From assembly GCF_004123295.1 (NCBI RefSeq), contig NZ_SDMK01000002.1:950784-1014783 (forward strand): DNA of 64,000 nucleotides, read 5' to 3'. Every line of letters begins with the position of its first letter. Within the stretch, counting starts at the first letter, position 1. The position numbers and the translations under genes were made by a program. The notes beneath the pieces were generated by a model that was not told the origin of the DNA, did no database searches, and saw only the letters and a list, made by a program, of their open reading frames with translations. Source of the stretch: Silvibacterium dinghuense. GTDB taxonomy: Bacteria; Acidobacteriota; Terriglobia; Terriglobales; Acidobacteriaceae. This document shows positions 16,760 to 26,500 of this stretch, in pieces.

Positions 16760-18229
16760 ATGAGCTCCGCGACGCCACAGAATTCGTCTTTCGCCACCTC
16801 CGCATCGGCGGCAACAGCGTCTTCCGAGAAGCGCGCTGCGGCGGCACTATCGATCACTGCGGCAGTAGGCATTACCGCGCTGAAGCTCGCCGTGGGCCTG
16901 ATGACCGGCTCGCTCGGCATGCTCTCGGATGCAGCGCACTCGGGTATCGATCTCTTCGGTGCAGCACTCACGCTTTTCTCTGTACGCGTGGCGGACAAAC
17001 CTGCGGACGAGAATCATCCCTACGGTCATGGCAAGGTCGAAAACCTCTCGGGCTTCGTCGAGACTGTGCTCATGCTGTCCTCGAGCGTGTGGATCACCGC
17101 GGAGGCGCTGCTGCGCATCTTCGCGCATCCGGCTCCGGTGCGGCACAGCGTGTGGCCGTTCGCTGTCCTGCTGCTCTCGATCACAGTGGACTACTCCCGC
17201 TCCCGCAAGCTGAATGCCGTCGCCGAGCAGTACCACAGCGATGCGCTGGCGGCCAATGCCCTGCACTTCGCATCGGATATCTGGTCGAGCATCGCAGTGC
17301 TCCTCGGACTTGGAGCATCATGGGTCGGCGCCTCGCAGTTCGGCCAGCGTTCGGGGCTGAGCTGGCTTGAATATGCAGATCCGATCGCGGCCATTGTCGT
17401 CTCGGGATTCATCCTTTATTTCGGACTCGGCCTTGCGCGCAAAACCATTGGCGCACTGACCGATTCCATCCCCAGCGAAATGCACAGGCAGGTTCTTGCA
17501 GAGCTTGCAAAGATCGACGGCGTGCTCAGTGTCGACCAGGCACGCATGCGGCGTGCGGGCGGTATGTACTTTGCCGATGTGACGCTTTCACTCTCACGGC
17601 AGATGACCTTTCAGAGCTCCGAAGACGTGGTGGAGAAGGCGACCGCCGCAGTGCAGCGCGTGCTTCCCGAGGCCGACGTCGTGATCCGCGCCGTGCCTCG
17701 CTCGACGATAGCTGAGAGCATCTTCGACAAGGTGCGCGGCGTCGCATCGCGCAACAACGTCATGCTGCACGATATCAGCGTGCAGTCGTTTGAAGACGGC
17801 CTGCATGTAGAACAACATGTCGAGCTGGATGAGGCCATGCCGCTGCGTCGAGCACACGACTTTGTACGCATGCTCGAAGACGAGATTCGCCGCGAGCTGC
17901 CGCAGGTTTCCGATGTGCTCACCCATATCGAGAGCGAGCCGGCCACCATCGAAACGGCAGAGGCCATCGAACGGGATCGCGGCATCGAGGGACATCTGCG
18001 CCGCACGGCATCCACCATGCCCGACATCCTCGACATCCACCAGGTTACGGTGCGCCGCGTAAATGACCGGCTGCAGCTGGCGTGCCACTGCACGCTGCCT
18101 GACGAGATGCCGATGGCGCGCGTGCATGAGGTTATCACCACGCTGGAAGACAAGTTGAAGCTAGGCTGTCCCGAGGTCTACCGGGTGCTCATTCATCCGG
18201 AACCTGCGACAGACAACCATCATCATTAA
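16760..18229 (+). CDS. CDF-family metal cation exporter with three C-terminal domains
   Basis: Cation diffusion facilitator that exports Zn2+ or similar ions in exchange for protons. The membrane domain (about 25-215) has six helices with HxxxD metal sites in AAHSGIDLF and LHFASD. The usual cytoplasmic ferredoxin-like domain (about 240-305) is followed by two more of the same type (about 325-390 and 410-480), each with an LDxxMPLxxAH or LPDEMPMARVH segment. At 489 aa it is far longer than FieF/YiiP (about 300). A His-rich end (DNHHH) closes it. ATG 16760 has GGAGG upstream. Confidence 0.9.
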   Translation: MSSATPQNSSFATSASAATASSEKRAAAALSITAAVGITALKLAVGLMTGSLGMLSDAAHSGIDLFGAALTLFSVRVADKPADENHPYGHGKVENLSGFVETVLMLSSSVWITAEALLRIFAHPAPVRHSVWPFAVLLLSITVDYSRSRKLNAVAEQYHSDALAANALHFASDIWSSIAVLLGLGASWVGASQFGQRSGLSWLEYADPIAAIVVSGFILYFGLGLARKTIGALTDSIPSEMHRQVLAELAKIDGVLSVDQARMRRAGGMYFADVTLSLSRQMTFQSSEDVVEKATAAVQRVLPEADVVIRAVPRSTIAESIFDKVRGVASRNNVMLHDISVQSFEDGLHVEQHVELDEAMPLRRAHDFVRMLEDEIRRELPQVSDVLTHIESEPATIETAEAIERDRGIEGHLRRTASTMPDILDIHQVTVRRVNDRLQLACHCTLPDEMPMARVHEVITTLEDKLKLGCPEVYRVLIHPEPATDNHHH

Positions 18230-18252
18230 GAGATAAGAAGGAGAAGTACAGC

Positions 18253-18654
18253 ATGATTGCCAGCTCAGTATGGAAAGACGGACTGCTTTTCGAAGGACGC
18301 TCGGAGAGTGGCCACAGCATCACCTTTGACGCGACCAGCGAGCACGCGGATGGACCAAGCCCGATGGAAGCGGTGCTGGCGGCTCTGTGCGGCTGCACCT
18401 CGGTGGACGTGGTGAACATCCTCAAGAAGAAGCGCGAGCCCATCACCGGCCTGACGGTATCCGCCACAGCAGAACAACCTGCCGAAGCGCCGCGTGTCTT
18501 TACAAAGATTCATCTGGTCTATCGCATCGAAGGAGGCGTTTCAAAAAAAGCGGCCGAGGATGCCGTAGCTCTCTCGAAGGAAAAGTACTGTTCCGTCTCG
18601 CTGATGCTCGAAAAGTCAGTCGAGATCAGCTACTCCGTGGAGCTGGCAGGCTAA
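18253..18654 (+). CDS. OsmC/Ohr-family peroxide reductase
   Basis: Thiol peroxidase of the OsmC family, which removes organic hydroperoxides. The reactive Cys pair is C46 or C48 (in LAALCGCTSVDVVNIL) with C113 (KYCSVSLML). 133 aa, the compact OsmC form. Good Shine-Dalgarno (AAGGAGAA) before ATG 18253. It follows the CDF exporter by 23 bp and precedes the PASTA gene by 6 bp, so the three are probably one transcript. The doubled CGC at the active site leaves open which Cys is peroxidatic. Confidence 0.9.
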   Translation: MIASSVWKDGLLFEGRSESGHSITFDATSEHADGPSPMEAVLAALCGCTSVDVVNILKKKREPITGLTVSATAEQPAEAPRVFTKIHLVYRIEGGVSKKAAEDAVALSKEKYCSVSLMLEKSVEISYSVELAG

Positions 18655-18660
18655 GCCAGG

Positions 18661-19482
18661 ATGCTGCGGGCCTTCCAGTTCATACTCGTGCTGCTGATGC
18701 TGGCAGCTCTGGCGCTGATTTCCGCCGTGGTGACCATGCACTTTGCAATCCACGGCGCGGAGGTCGCGGTGCCGGACTTCAAGGATATGACCGTATCCGA
18801 AGCCACCAGCCGCGCAGCAGCGCTGGGCCTGAACGTGGATGTGGATGCTCACTCCTACAGCATCGATATTCCTGAAGGCCACGTCGATGCGCAGACACCG
18901 CGCCCGGGCACAGTGGTGCGCAAAGACTGGCATGTGCGCCTGGTCGACAGCCTGGGGCCGCAGAAGGTCGCCATCCCCAAGCTGGTTGGCGTCGATCAGC
19001 GTGTCGCAGCGATCCAGATTCGGCGCATGGGGTTGGAGCTTGGCCAGCAGGCGCAGATGCCGGATGCCTATGCCGCTGAGGGCACAGTGGTCGCGCAGAC
19101 GCCGCTTCCTAACGCTTCGGGAGTCGAACGCCCCACGGTGAGCCTGCTTACCGCAACTGCCCCGGCAGAAGATACCAGCGGTTACGTCATGCCGAATTTC
19201 GTAGGACAAAGCTATGCAACGGCAGCGCTGGCGATTACCCGTGCGGGATTCCAACTCGCGCCGATGCATACCCAGGCGACGGAGTCTGCGCCTCTTCCCA
19301 TCCAAGGTTCCTCTGCAACTCCCTCCGCAACCGCACAGACATCTGTTCCTGCAGCAGCACCTGCATCGGAAACCAGTCCGACTCAGCCGCAGGTCGCGAT
19401 CGGCACGGTTACGTCCCAGCTGCCTGCCGCGGGCTCGCGGGTAGATAGCGGCATACCTGTCACGCTCACCGTCGCACAGTAG
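18661..19482 (+). CDS. Membrane-anchored PASTA-domain protein
   Basis: One N-terminal membrane helix (about 5-28) followed by extracytoplasmic PASTA repeats: about 35-100 (starting VAVPDFKDMTVSEA), 103-168 (VAIPKLVGVDQRVA) and a third at 178 onward (VMPNFVGQSYATA) interrupted by an Ala/Pro/Ser linker before its last strand (VTSQLPAAGSRVDSG). PASTA domains bind peptidoglycan or muropeptides in PknB-like kinases and PBPs, but no kinase domain is present. 273 aa. Probably a cell-wall sensor or scaffold; function inferred. Confidence 0.85.
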   Translation: MLRAFQFILVLLMLAALALISAVVTMHFAIHGAEVAVPDFKDMTVSEATSRAAALGLNVDVDAHSYSIDIPEGHVDAQTPRPGTVVRKDWHVRLVDSLGPQKVAIPKLVGVDQRVAAIQIRRMGLELGQQAQMPDAYAAEGTVVAQTPLPNASGVERPTVSLLTATAPAEDTSGYVMPNFVGQSYATAALAITRAGFQLAPMHTQATESAPLPIQGSSATPSATAQTSVPAAAPASETSPTQPQVAIGTVTSQLPAAGSRVDSGIPVTLTVAQ

Positions 19483-19613
19483 TTCATAAGGGGCCTGCTG
19501 CTGCACCCTCTGCCATTGCAGGCATGCAAGGCCTGCACGCTCCTCCATAAAAGCGCGATGCCGTGCGGGAATGGCTGTCACTCTTGTCGATCCGGCTCTA
19601 TGATCCGGCTCTG

Positions 19614-20261
19614 TCAGGAGATCGGCAGGATTCCCTGCTCGATGGCTACCGTGGATGCCTCCGTGCGGTCGCCCACTTCCATCTTGGCCAGGATGCGATA
19701 CACATGGTTGCGGACCGTGAACTGGCTGATCTTCAGCGCCCGGCCGATATCTTTATTCGTCAGCCCCTTCGACAGCAGTTCCAAGATTTCGATCTCGCGC
19801 GCGCTCAGGCATGGCCGATGCTGGCGTTCGCTGAGGCGGTCGGCAATCCGCTTCGGGAAATGCGTTCCTCCGGAATAGACGGCTTGGATGGCGGCGATGA
19901 TCTCGTCGCGGGAGGTGTCTTTCAGCAGGTAGCCACGGGCACCCGCTTCGACGGCGCGATAGATCTCCTCGTCATATTCGAAGTTGGAGAGAATGACGAC
20001 CTGCGGCGCGCCACCGATCCCGCGCAGGGCCTTCAGGGTTTCGAGACCATCCATCCCCGGCATGCGCAGGTCGAGCAGCATTACATCCGCGTCCTCGCGC
20101 TCGAGGAACTGAAGAGCCTCGCGGCCTCCGTGAACGGAGCCGATCACGCGCAGTCCGCTCTGCTTGCGCAGCATGCTGTTGAGCCCCGCGCGCACCACCG
20201 GGTGATCGTCGACGATGAGCAAGCGTGCCGTGCCTTTAGCTGGTGGTTTTTCCATGGTCAT
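19614..20261 (-). CDS. LuxR/NarL-family response regulator
   Basis: Receiver domain (about 10-125) with the acidic pair in LLIVDDHPVV and phospho-acceptor D64 (LLDLRMPGMDG), then a C-terminal LuxR helix-turn-helix (about 148-205) containing LSAREIEILELLSKGLTNKDIG. 215 aa from ATG 20261; a second ATG at 20255 is possible. AGGAG lies just upstream. The stop of the histidine kinase is 7 bp before it, so they are a cognate pair. Likely targets are the divergent receptor and glycosidase genes. Confidence 0.93.
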   Translation of the reverse strand: MTMEKPPAKGTARLLIVDDHPVVRAGLNSMLRKQSGLRVIGSVHGGREALQFLEREDADVMLLDLRMPGMDGLETLKALRGIGGAPQVVILSNFEYDEEIYRAVEAGARGYLLKDTSRDEIIAAIQAVYSGGTHFPKRIADRLSERQHRPCLSAREIEILELLSKGLTNKDIGRALKISQFTVRNHVYRILAKMEVGDRTEASTVAIEQGILPIS

Positions 20262-20268
20262 CAAGCTC

Positions 20269-22383
20269 CTACCAGATGCGGCGGATGTAGTACCGCCAGT
20301 GTTCCGGAATTTTTCCCTGAGGCAGCGGCGCGCGGACGTATACCCGCGTGCCCTCGCCTGCCGTGCTGTGAATCTCCAGCGAGGCACCGATGCGCTCCGC
20401 GCGTTTGCCCATGCCACGAATGCCGAAGTTCGCGGCATCCTCATTGGCCGGAAATCCTCTGCCGTTGTCCTGCACCGTCAGCCCGATTGCGGTGCGGTCA
20501 TAGAGGATTACAATCTTCAGCTCGGTGGGATTTGCGTGGCGCACGGCATTGGCAATCGCCTCCTGCCCGATCTTGTAAAGAGCATCGGCGATACGCAGCG
20601 GGATTGTCCGCGCATCGCCTGTACTGGCGCAGCGGACACGGATGCATCCGCCATTGACGATTCTTCCCGCGCAGCCATCGAGCGCCTTTAGCAGGCCTTC
20701 GTGTTCAAGCGTCTCCGAGCGCAGTGCGGAGATGCTGCGCCGCGCCTCGTCATGGCTGGTGCGCACCAGCTCTGTAGCCAGGTCGAGATGCTGGTTCAGC
20801 TCGGCCTCATTTCCAATCTCGTCACGGATGGCCTGCAGTTGAAAGCCGATGCCGGCGAAGCTCTGCGCCAGCGTGTCGTGCATCTCGTGCGCCATGCGCT
20901 CGCGCTCTTCGAGGATGGCGCGCAGGCGCAGGGTGCGGATACGTCCGTGGATCGCCTGGATAGCGACCACGAGAATGAACAGCGCCATGGCCGCAGCGAC
21001 GATGTGGCCGGCGCTCCACCACGGCGGACCTTTGATCATCTGGATATCGTCGATGGACGGCAGGATGATCGCGAAGGGCGTGTCGTTGTGCGTATAGGCC
21101 GGGGCCACGGTACAGATGCCGCGCATCCGCAGCCGGCTCTTCTCCTTGAGCGGCCACGGGAAACGGCTATAGTTCTTCTCGCTGGCGATGGCGCGGAAGG
21201 ACTGGCTGCCATCGGTGAGCGTCATCACGATGGTGTGATCCGGCCCCTGCTCCTGCGATGCGAGCTGGCCCTCGATTTCGACGAAGGCTGAGTCGAAGTT
21301 GCCGGAGGCGGCCTGCGAAGCGGTGACCGACACGGGAGGCACGGGCACGCGCGACCATAGCACGTGAAACGAGGCGTTCTTCAGAATCGGGCTGTAGTCG
21401 CGAACAAAGAGGTCGCCGTGCGCCTCCACTTCGTCGCCGATTTCGAGTGGCATCTTCGCATCTTTGGGTTCGATGGCGAGGCCTCCGCCGGAGTCCTGAA
21501 TGAAGACCACCGGCGAAGTCAGCGTCACGACGCCGTGCACCGTGACCTCCGTCGGAGCAATGGGAGAGAGCAGGCGCAGGCTGCTGATGGCCACGGCATG
21601 CGGATCGGACTGATGATCGCGCATGGCCAGGTAAAGCGGTTGAAAGTATCGGTCGTAGGTTTGGGGAATGGCTCCTGCGACCTCGAGGGTCGCCACTCCG
21701 GTGGGCGGCGGCGCCTCGCCGATCATCGCGACTTCGTCGGCGCGTGTTGCGGGGCGAATCTCGATGTTGCGCCAGATTGCGCCGGTGGCATAGGACTTCA
21801 ATCCGAAGCGTCCGGAGGTGAGACAGCCTGGATCGCGGATCGCCGTGGTGGTTGTCTTGCCGGAGAGCGATCGCGCGCTGGCCACAAAATCGCAGCCATA
21901 GGCGAGGAATTTGAAGTGATACCACTGCTGCGCCCTGACCTCGGGCACCACCGGCTTGGCTACGTACTCGCGCCATCCGAAATCCGCGCGGCCCAGGATC
22001 AACGTGTTATCCAGATCGCGCAGCCCGGCGAAGTACCCGTTATAGGCATCTACGCCTTCTTCTTCATTGCGCGCACGCAGAATGAGCCCGGCGTCTCCAG
22101 ACTCTCCGAGCAGCTGCAGATCCGCTTCGACCGAATAATTTTCCCAGTCTACGGCCCCGTTCATCAGCTTGGCGCCACGCTCATCCGAATTGTTGCGCAT
22201 GGCGCCATCCACCGCTCCCCAGGTGCCACCGAAGGCCGTCCAGTCTTCGCGCCGGTCAATCGATACAGCGTGCGGCTGCGGTGAGGTGCGATGCGTATGC
22301 GAGACCCTGGCAAGCACGGCAAAGACCCCGCCGCACAGCAATACGCATGCAGCCGCGATCCATAACTTCACTCGTGTCGTCAT
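20269..22383 (-). CDS. Sensor histidine kinase with periplasmic lectin-like and OB-like domains
   Basis: Membrane kinase, 704 aa. TM1 is at about 6-26. The periplasmic part has a concanavalin/DUF1080-like segment (about 40-205) and a beta-rich region resembling two OB folds (about 225-445). TM2 is at about 455-477. The cytoplasmic part is HisKA_3 with phospho-acceptor H502 in AHEMHDTLAQ, then an ATPase domain with the N box NAVRHA and DNGRGFP. ATG 22383 fits the two-base gap after the upstream gene better than ATG 22401. DUF1080-type domains are known in sugar-active enzymes, so the sensor may bind glycan directly or contact the neighbouring binding protein. Confidence 0.88.
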   Translation of the reverse strand: MTTRVKLWIAAACVLLCGGVFAVLARVSHTHRTSPQPHAVSIDRREDWTAFGGTWGAVDGAMRNNSDERGAKLMNGAVDWENYSVEADLQLLGESGDAGLILRARNEEEGVDAYNGYFAGLRDLDNTLILGRADFGWREYVAKPVVPEVRAQQWYHFKFLAYGCDFVASARSLSGKTTTTAIRDPGCLTSGRFGLKSYATGAIWRNIEIRPATRADEVAMIGEAPPPTGVATLEVAGAIPQTYDRYFQPLYLAMRDHQSDPHAVAISSLRLLSPIAPTEVTVHGVVTLTSPVVFIQDSGGGLAIEPKDAKMPLEIGDEVEAHGDLFVRDYSPILKNASFHVLWSRVPVPPVSVTASQAASGNFDSAFVEIEGQLASQEQGPDHTIVMTLTDGSQSFRAIASEKNYSRFPWPLKEKSRLRMRGICTVAPAYTHNDTPFAIILPSIDDIQMIKGPPWWSAGHIVAAAMALFILVVAIQAIHGRIRTLRLRAILEERERMAHEMHDTLAQSFAGIGFQLQAIRDEIGNEAELNQHLDLATELVRTSHDEARRSISALRSETLEHEGLLKALDGCAGRIVNGGCIRVRCASTGDARTIPLRIADALYKIGQEAIANAVRHANPTELKIVILYDRTAIGLTVQDNGRGFPANEDAANFGIRGMGKRAERIGASLEIHSTAGEGTRVYVRAPLPQGKIPEHWRYYIRRIW

Positions 22384-22385
22384 GG

Positions 22386-23393
22386 CTATTGCTCGTTCCA
22401 CCAGCGCGCAGAGAAGATCTTCTGTATCTCCGGTGTGTCCATGTTGTCGCGGGTCACCAGCTTGGGCGACACGACGGTGCGCGCTGCTACCGGCTCGCCT
22501 TTCACGCGGTCCTGTATCTCCTCGATGGCCAGATGTCCCATCTCGTAGGTGTTCTCTACGATCACCGAGTCGAGATCGCCGGTGCGCAGCGGCGGCAGAA
22601 GATCCTGATCAAAGCCCACCAGTTTGATCGCCGAGGCTTTGTGGAACTCGACCAGCGCGTAATAAGCACCGCGTGTGGACTCCGCAGAGAGCGCGACGAT
22701 CGCGTCCGGAGAAGATTTGCTGCGCAGGAGCTCTTCCGCGGTCTCCTGCTCCTGGGAGACATCTGTCTGGCCCATGCGCCGGGCGACAACATGGATGCGG
22801 GGAAACTCCGCGGCCAACGCATATTCGAAGCTGCGCTCCCGCAACATGATGTTGGCGAGCTTCGGGTCCATACCCAGCACTGCGACTTCACCCTGACCAT
22901 GCAGCAGCTGGCCGATGCGCCGCGCCGCGATCTGCCCGGCTGCAGCTTCGTCGCTCAGCACGTAGGAAAAATCATCGCCAGGCTGGATACCGAGCTCCGT
23001 GCCGACCACAACCAGAGGCATATGTTTCTTCAACAGCCGCTGAACGGGAGTGCGGAAGGCCAGCGACTCGTCGGGGGCAAGCACAATGCCTTCGTAAGGT
23101 TCTGACGAGACGCGCTCGACCAGCGCGATCTGCCGCTGCACATCGTTGGCACGGGTCGGCGCGTTCCAGTAGAGCGAGATACCGTGCACCCGAGCGGCGT
23201 CTGCCGCGCCTGCATGCTCCGGCTCCCACAGCGCCGTGCCGCAGGCGCGCGGGATGACGGCAATCCGCGGCGGCCCGCTGCTGCATGCGCTGAGGACTGC
23301 CGCCAGCAGCGTGGCTACGCACAGGCGCAGGACACACCTGGCATGCAGCTGTCGGGCTGGGAGTTGTCCGGCCAAGAATCTTCGTGGGTACAT
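22386..23393 (-). CDS. Sugar-binding periplasmic lipoprotein (LacI/RbsB fold)
   Basis: Substrate-binding protein of the ribose/galactose type (Peripla_BP_4). From ATG 23393 a signal peptide leads to the lipobox LSACSS; the mature protein has the two-lobe fold with markers GIVLAPDES (first lobe) and IKLVGFDQDLLPPLRTG (second lobe). No ABC transporter permease or ATPase is nearby; instead the kinase starts two bases after its stop. I infer a sensory role: ligand-loaded protein would dock to the kinase, as in LytS/LuxPQ-type systems. 335 aa. The ORF can be extended to 23501 but that lacks a signal peptide. Confidence 0.85.
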   Translation of the reverse strand: MYPRRFLAGQLPARQLHARCVLRLCVATLLAAVLSACSSGPPRIAVIPRACGTALWEPEHAGAADAARVHGISLYWNAPTRANDVQRQIALVERVSSEPYEGIVLAPDESLAFRTPVQRLLKKHMPLVVVGTELGIQPGDDFSYVLSDEAAAGQIAARRIGQLLHGQGEVAVLGMDPKLANIMLRERSFEYALAAEFPRIHVVARRMGQTDVSQEQETAEELLRSKSSPDAIVALSAESTRGAYYALVEFHKASAIKLVGFDQDLLPPLRTGDLDSVIVENTYEMGHLAIEEIQDRVKGEPVAARTVVSPKLVTRDNMDTPEIQKIFSARWWNEQ

Positions 23394-23556
23394 GTGACCT
23401 ATTGCCAGTCCCGTTTCTCGCCAATAAGGTTCGGGGTGCTTGCTGAACGTCCGGAATGCAACTACGCGGAGAAAACCTTTTCCGAATCGGCAGCAGCACA
23501 CGGCTCATGAGTATATGCGCCGGGCAAGAACACTGGAAACACTCTTGGAGGTTGGA

Positions 23557-26500
23557 ATGAAACAAAATCTCAGGTTGGCTGCGAGACTGTTGTGTGTCGT
23601 CGCGCTCGCGGTCTCAAGCGCCTTCGCGCAGTTCAGCGGCAGTATGTCCGGCACCGTGCAGGACCCCTCGGGCCTGGTGGTGCCAGCGGCTTCCGTGACT
23701 CTCACCAACACCGGCACCGGGGAGCAGAAAACGGTCACTTCCGCCAGTGACGGAAGTTATCAATTCGTCAGTCTTGCCCCGGGAAATTATCAGCTCAAAG
23801 TTGTAGCCAAGGGATTCGCCGAGGCGTTGAGCTCCTTTTCGCTGACCACGAACCAGACCATGATTCTGCCCGTGAAGCTCACGCTGGGCGGAGAAAAGCA
23901 GACGATCGAGGTCACCACGCAGGCACCGCTGCTCGATACCGGTGACACCCGCCTGCAGGAGACACTGAGCACCGAGACGCTCTCATCGCTGCCGCTGGCC
24001 GGCCGCAACATGATCTCGCTTGTCACGCTCGCGCCGGGTGTCACCGGCCTTGGCGTCACCAGCAACGGCAGCCCCGGATCAGGCCGCGATAACTACTCCA
24101 CGGAGACCCAGGTGGATGCCAGCGCGAACGGCCAGGGCGCGGTCGGCAATATGTATGTGGTGGACGGTCTCGACGTCACCAGCTCCATCCGCGCCGGCGT
24201 GCTCAACATGACGCCGAACCCCGACTCCATCCAGGAAACCAGCATCCAGAGCAACACGTACACAGTGGACTACGGCCGCGCCAGTTCCATCCAGATGACG
24301 ATGACAACCAAGTCCGGCACCCACGCCTATCACGGCAATGCCAGCGACTACTTCACCTATCAGGGATGGCTCGCCAAAACCGAGTTCACGCAGTCCTACG
24401 CGCCCTTCCACAGCAACAACATCTCGGCCACCATCGGCGGACCGATTATGCCCAAACACAACTGGGGCTTCTTCTTTTTCGCCATTGAGCCGCTGCGCTC
24501 TTCAGCGGCATCGACCTATGGAACTACCTTTGAAGACCCTGAGTTCACAACCTTCGCACAGGCGAGTTTTCCCAGCACCGTCGGCACGACGTTACTGAGC
24601 AAGTATCCGGTCAGCAATGTGACCGGTGTTTCCGTCAGCCAGACCGCGGCCGATCTCTTCCCTTCGACCTGCGGCACATCCTCGACCAGCTATCTCCCCT
24701 GCAGCACGGCGATGGTAGACACGGGCAGCTTCTCCTCGAGCGCGTACCGCAACGGCATGCAGTACAACATCCGTCTGGACAAGGATTTTGCGCATGATCG
24801 CCTTTACGGCAACTTTTATCGCACGACGCTGAACACCAACGGCCTCGATCCGCGAGCGGCCTTCGACACCACCAGCAATTACTACCAGTACGCGTTGCAG
24901 ATCAACGAGACGCATACCTTCAGCCCCACCACGCTGAATGAGGCGGCCTTTGCCGTGATGCGCGTGGAAGGCATCGAACCGGCGACCGGTCTCTTCTCCG
25001 TGCCGGTGGTCGATGTCACCAGCATCGGAACCGGCTTCGGTGCGGGCTTTGCCCAAGGCGACTTCATCCAGCACAACTATCATTGGCGCGATGTGCTCAC
25101 GCACACCTTCAAGTCGCATGATGTAAAGATCGGCTACGAAGGTCTCTTCGGGGATGACATCGAAATCTTCAACGGTCCCTACGATCAGCCCACCTTCAGC
25201 TTCAACAGCCTGCTCGACCTGGCGCAGGACAATGTCTATACCGAAACGGGGCTGGCCTATAACCCGCTCACCGGACAGCGCGACCAGTACAACTGGAATG
25301 CGGCCGGCGTAACCAACGGCGCATTTATCGAAGATACATGGAAGATTTCACCGCGCCTTACTGCCAACTTCGGCCTGCGCTGGGATGACTTCGGCAATCC
25401 CTGGTCGCGCTCGTCGAATACAGCCTTCTCGAACTTTTATCTCGGAGCGGGACAGACCGAACAGGCGCAGATTGCGAACGGCGTTCTGATCCGCCACAAC
25501 CATGCGCTTAACCGCGCGATCACCGATGTCTTCAGTCCGCGCGGAGGCATTGCGTGGGATATCACCGGCAACGGCAGCTGGGTCGTGAAGGGCGGCGCGG
25601 GCTTCTTTCATAACTGGCCGACCCTGGCCAATCTGCAGGAAGAGTATCGCGGCAATCCTCCGGGCGATATCTTCCCCACGTTCTACGGCGCTTCCGGTCC
25701 TGCGCCGGTCTTCGGCTTCGGTACCTCCAATGAGAAGCCGTTCAACTTCCCCGCGCCATCGATTGAAGCCTATACGCTCAACGAGAAGGGCGGCATCAAT
25801 GGCCTGCAGTTCGGCATTGGAGCCATCGATCCCAACCTGCATTCGCCTGTCACTTATACCTACTCGGCTGAGATCGAGCACCAGATCTCATCCACGATCG
25901 CGGCGAGCCTGGCCTACTCCGGCGCCAATGGGCGAAGCCTCTTGTCCGGCGGCGGACAGGTCTACAACGTCAGCTATGGTCAAGACATCAACGAACTGCC
26001 AGGCGACCTGATCCTCCACAACAGCCTCACGCCGACCCGCCTCAACACCAGCTTCGGCGAGATTCTGTATACGAAGAACGATCGCGTCTCGAACTACAAC
26101 GCGTTCGTGGCCGCGGTGCGCGGACGCTTTAAGCACGCCTTCTTCAACGCCTCGTATACGCGCTCGGCCTCGAATGACGATACGCAGGTCTTTCCCACAT
26201 ACATCAACCCACATCAGTACTACGGGCCGTCTCTCTGGGATGCTCCGAACCGCTTCTCGCTGGCGTGGAACTATGAGATCCCGGGACTTCATCATGGCCA
26301 GGGGCTCGTTGGCCGCGCTACCAACGGCTGGCTGCTGAGCGGCACGACCATTCTCCAATCGGGGACCCCGTTCACTGTCTCGACCAATGCGGCCTTCGAT
26401 CCGATCACCAACGCGGACGGGACTTACATCGGTTATGCCGCGGGCAGCGGCGACTACAACGCAGACGGCGATAACTTCGACTTCCCGGATGTCTCCAGCT

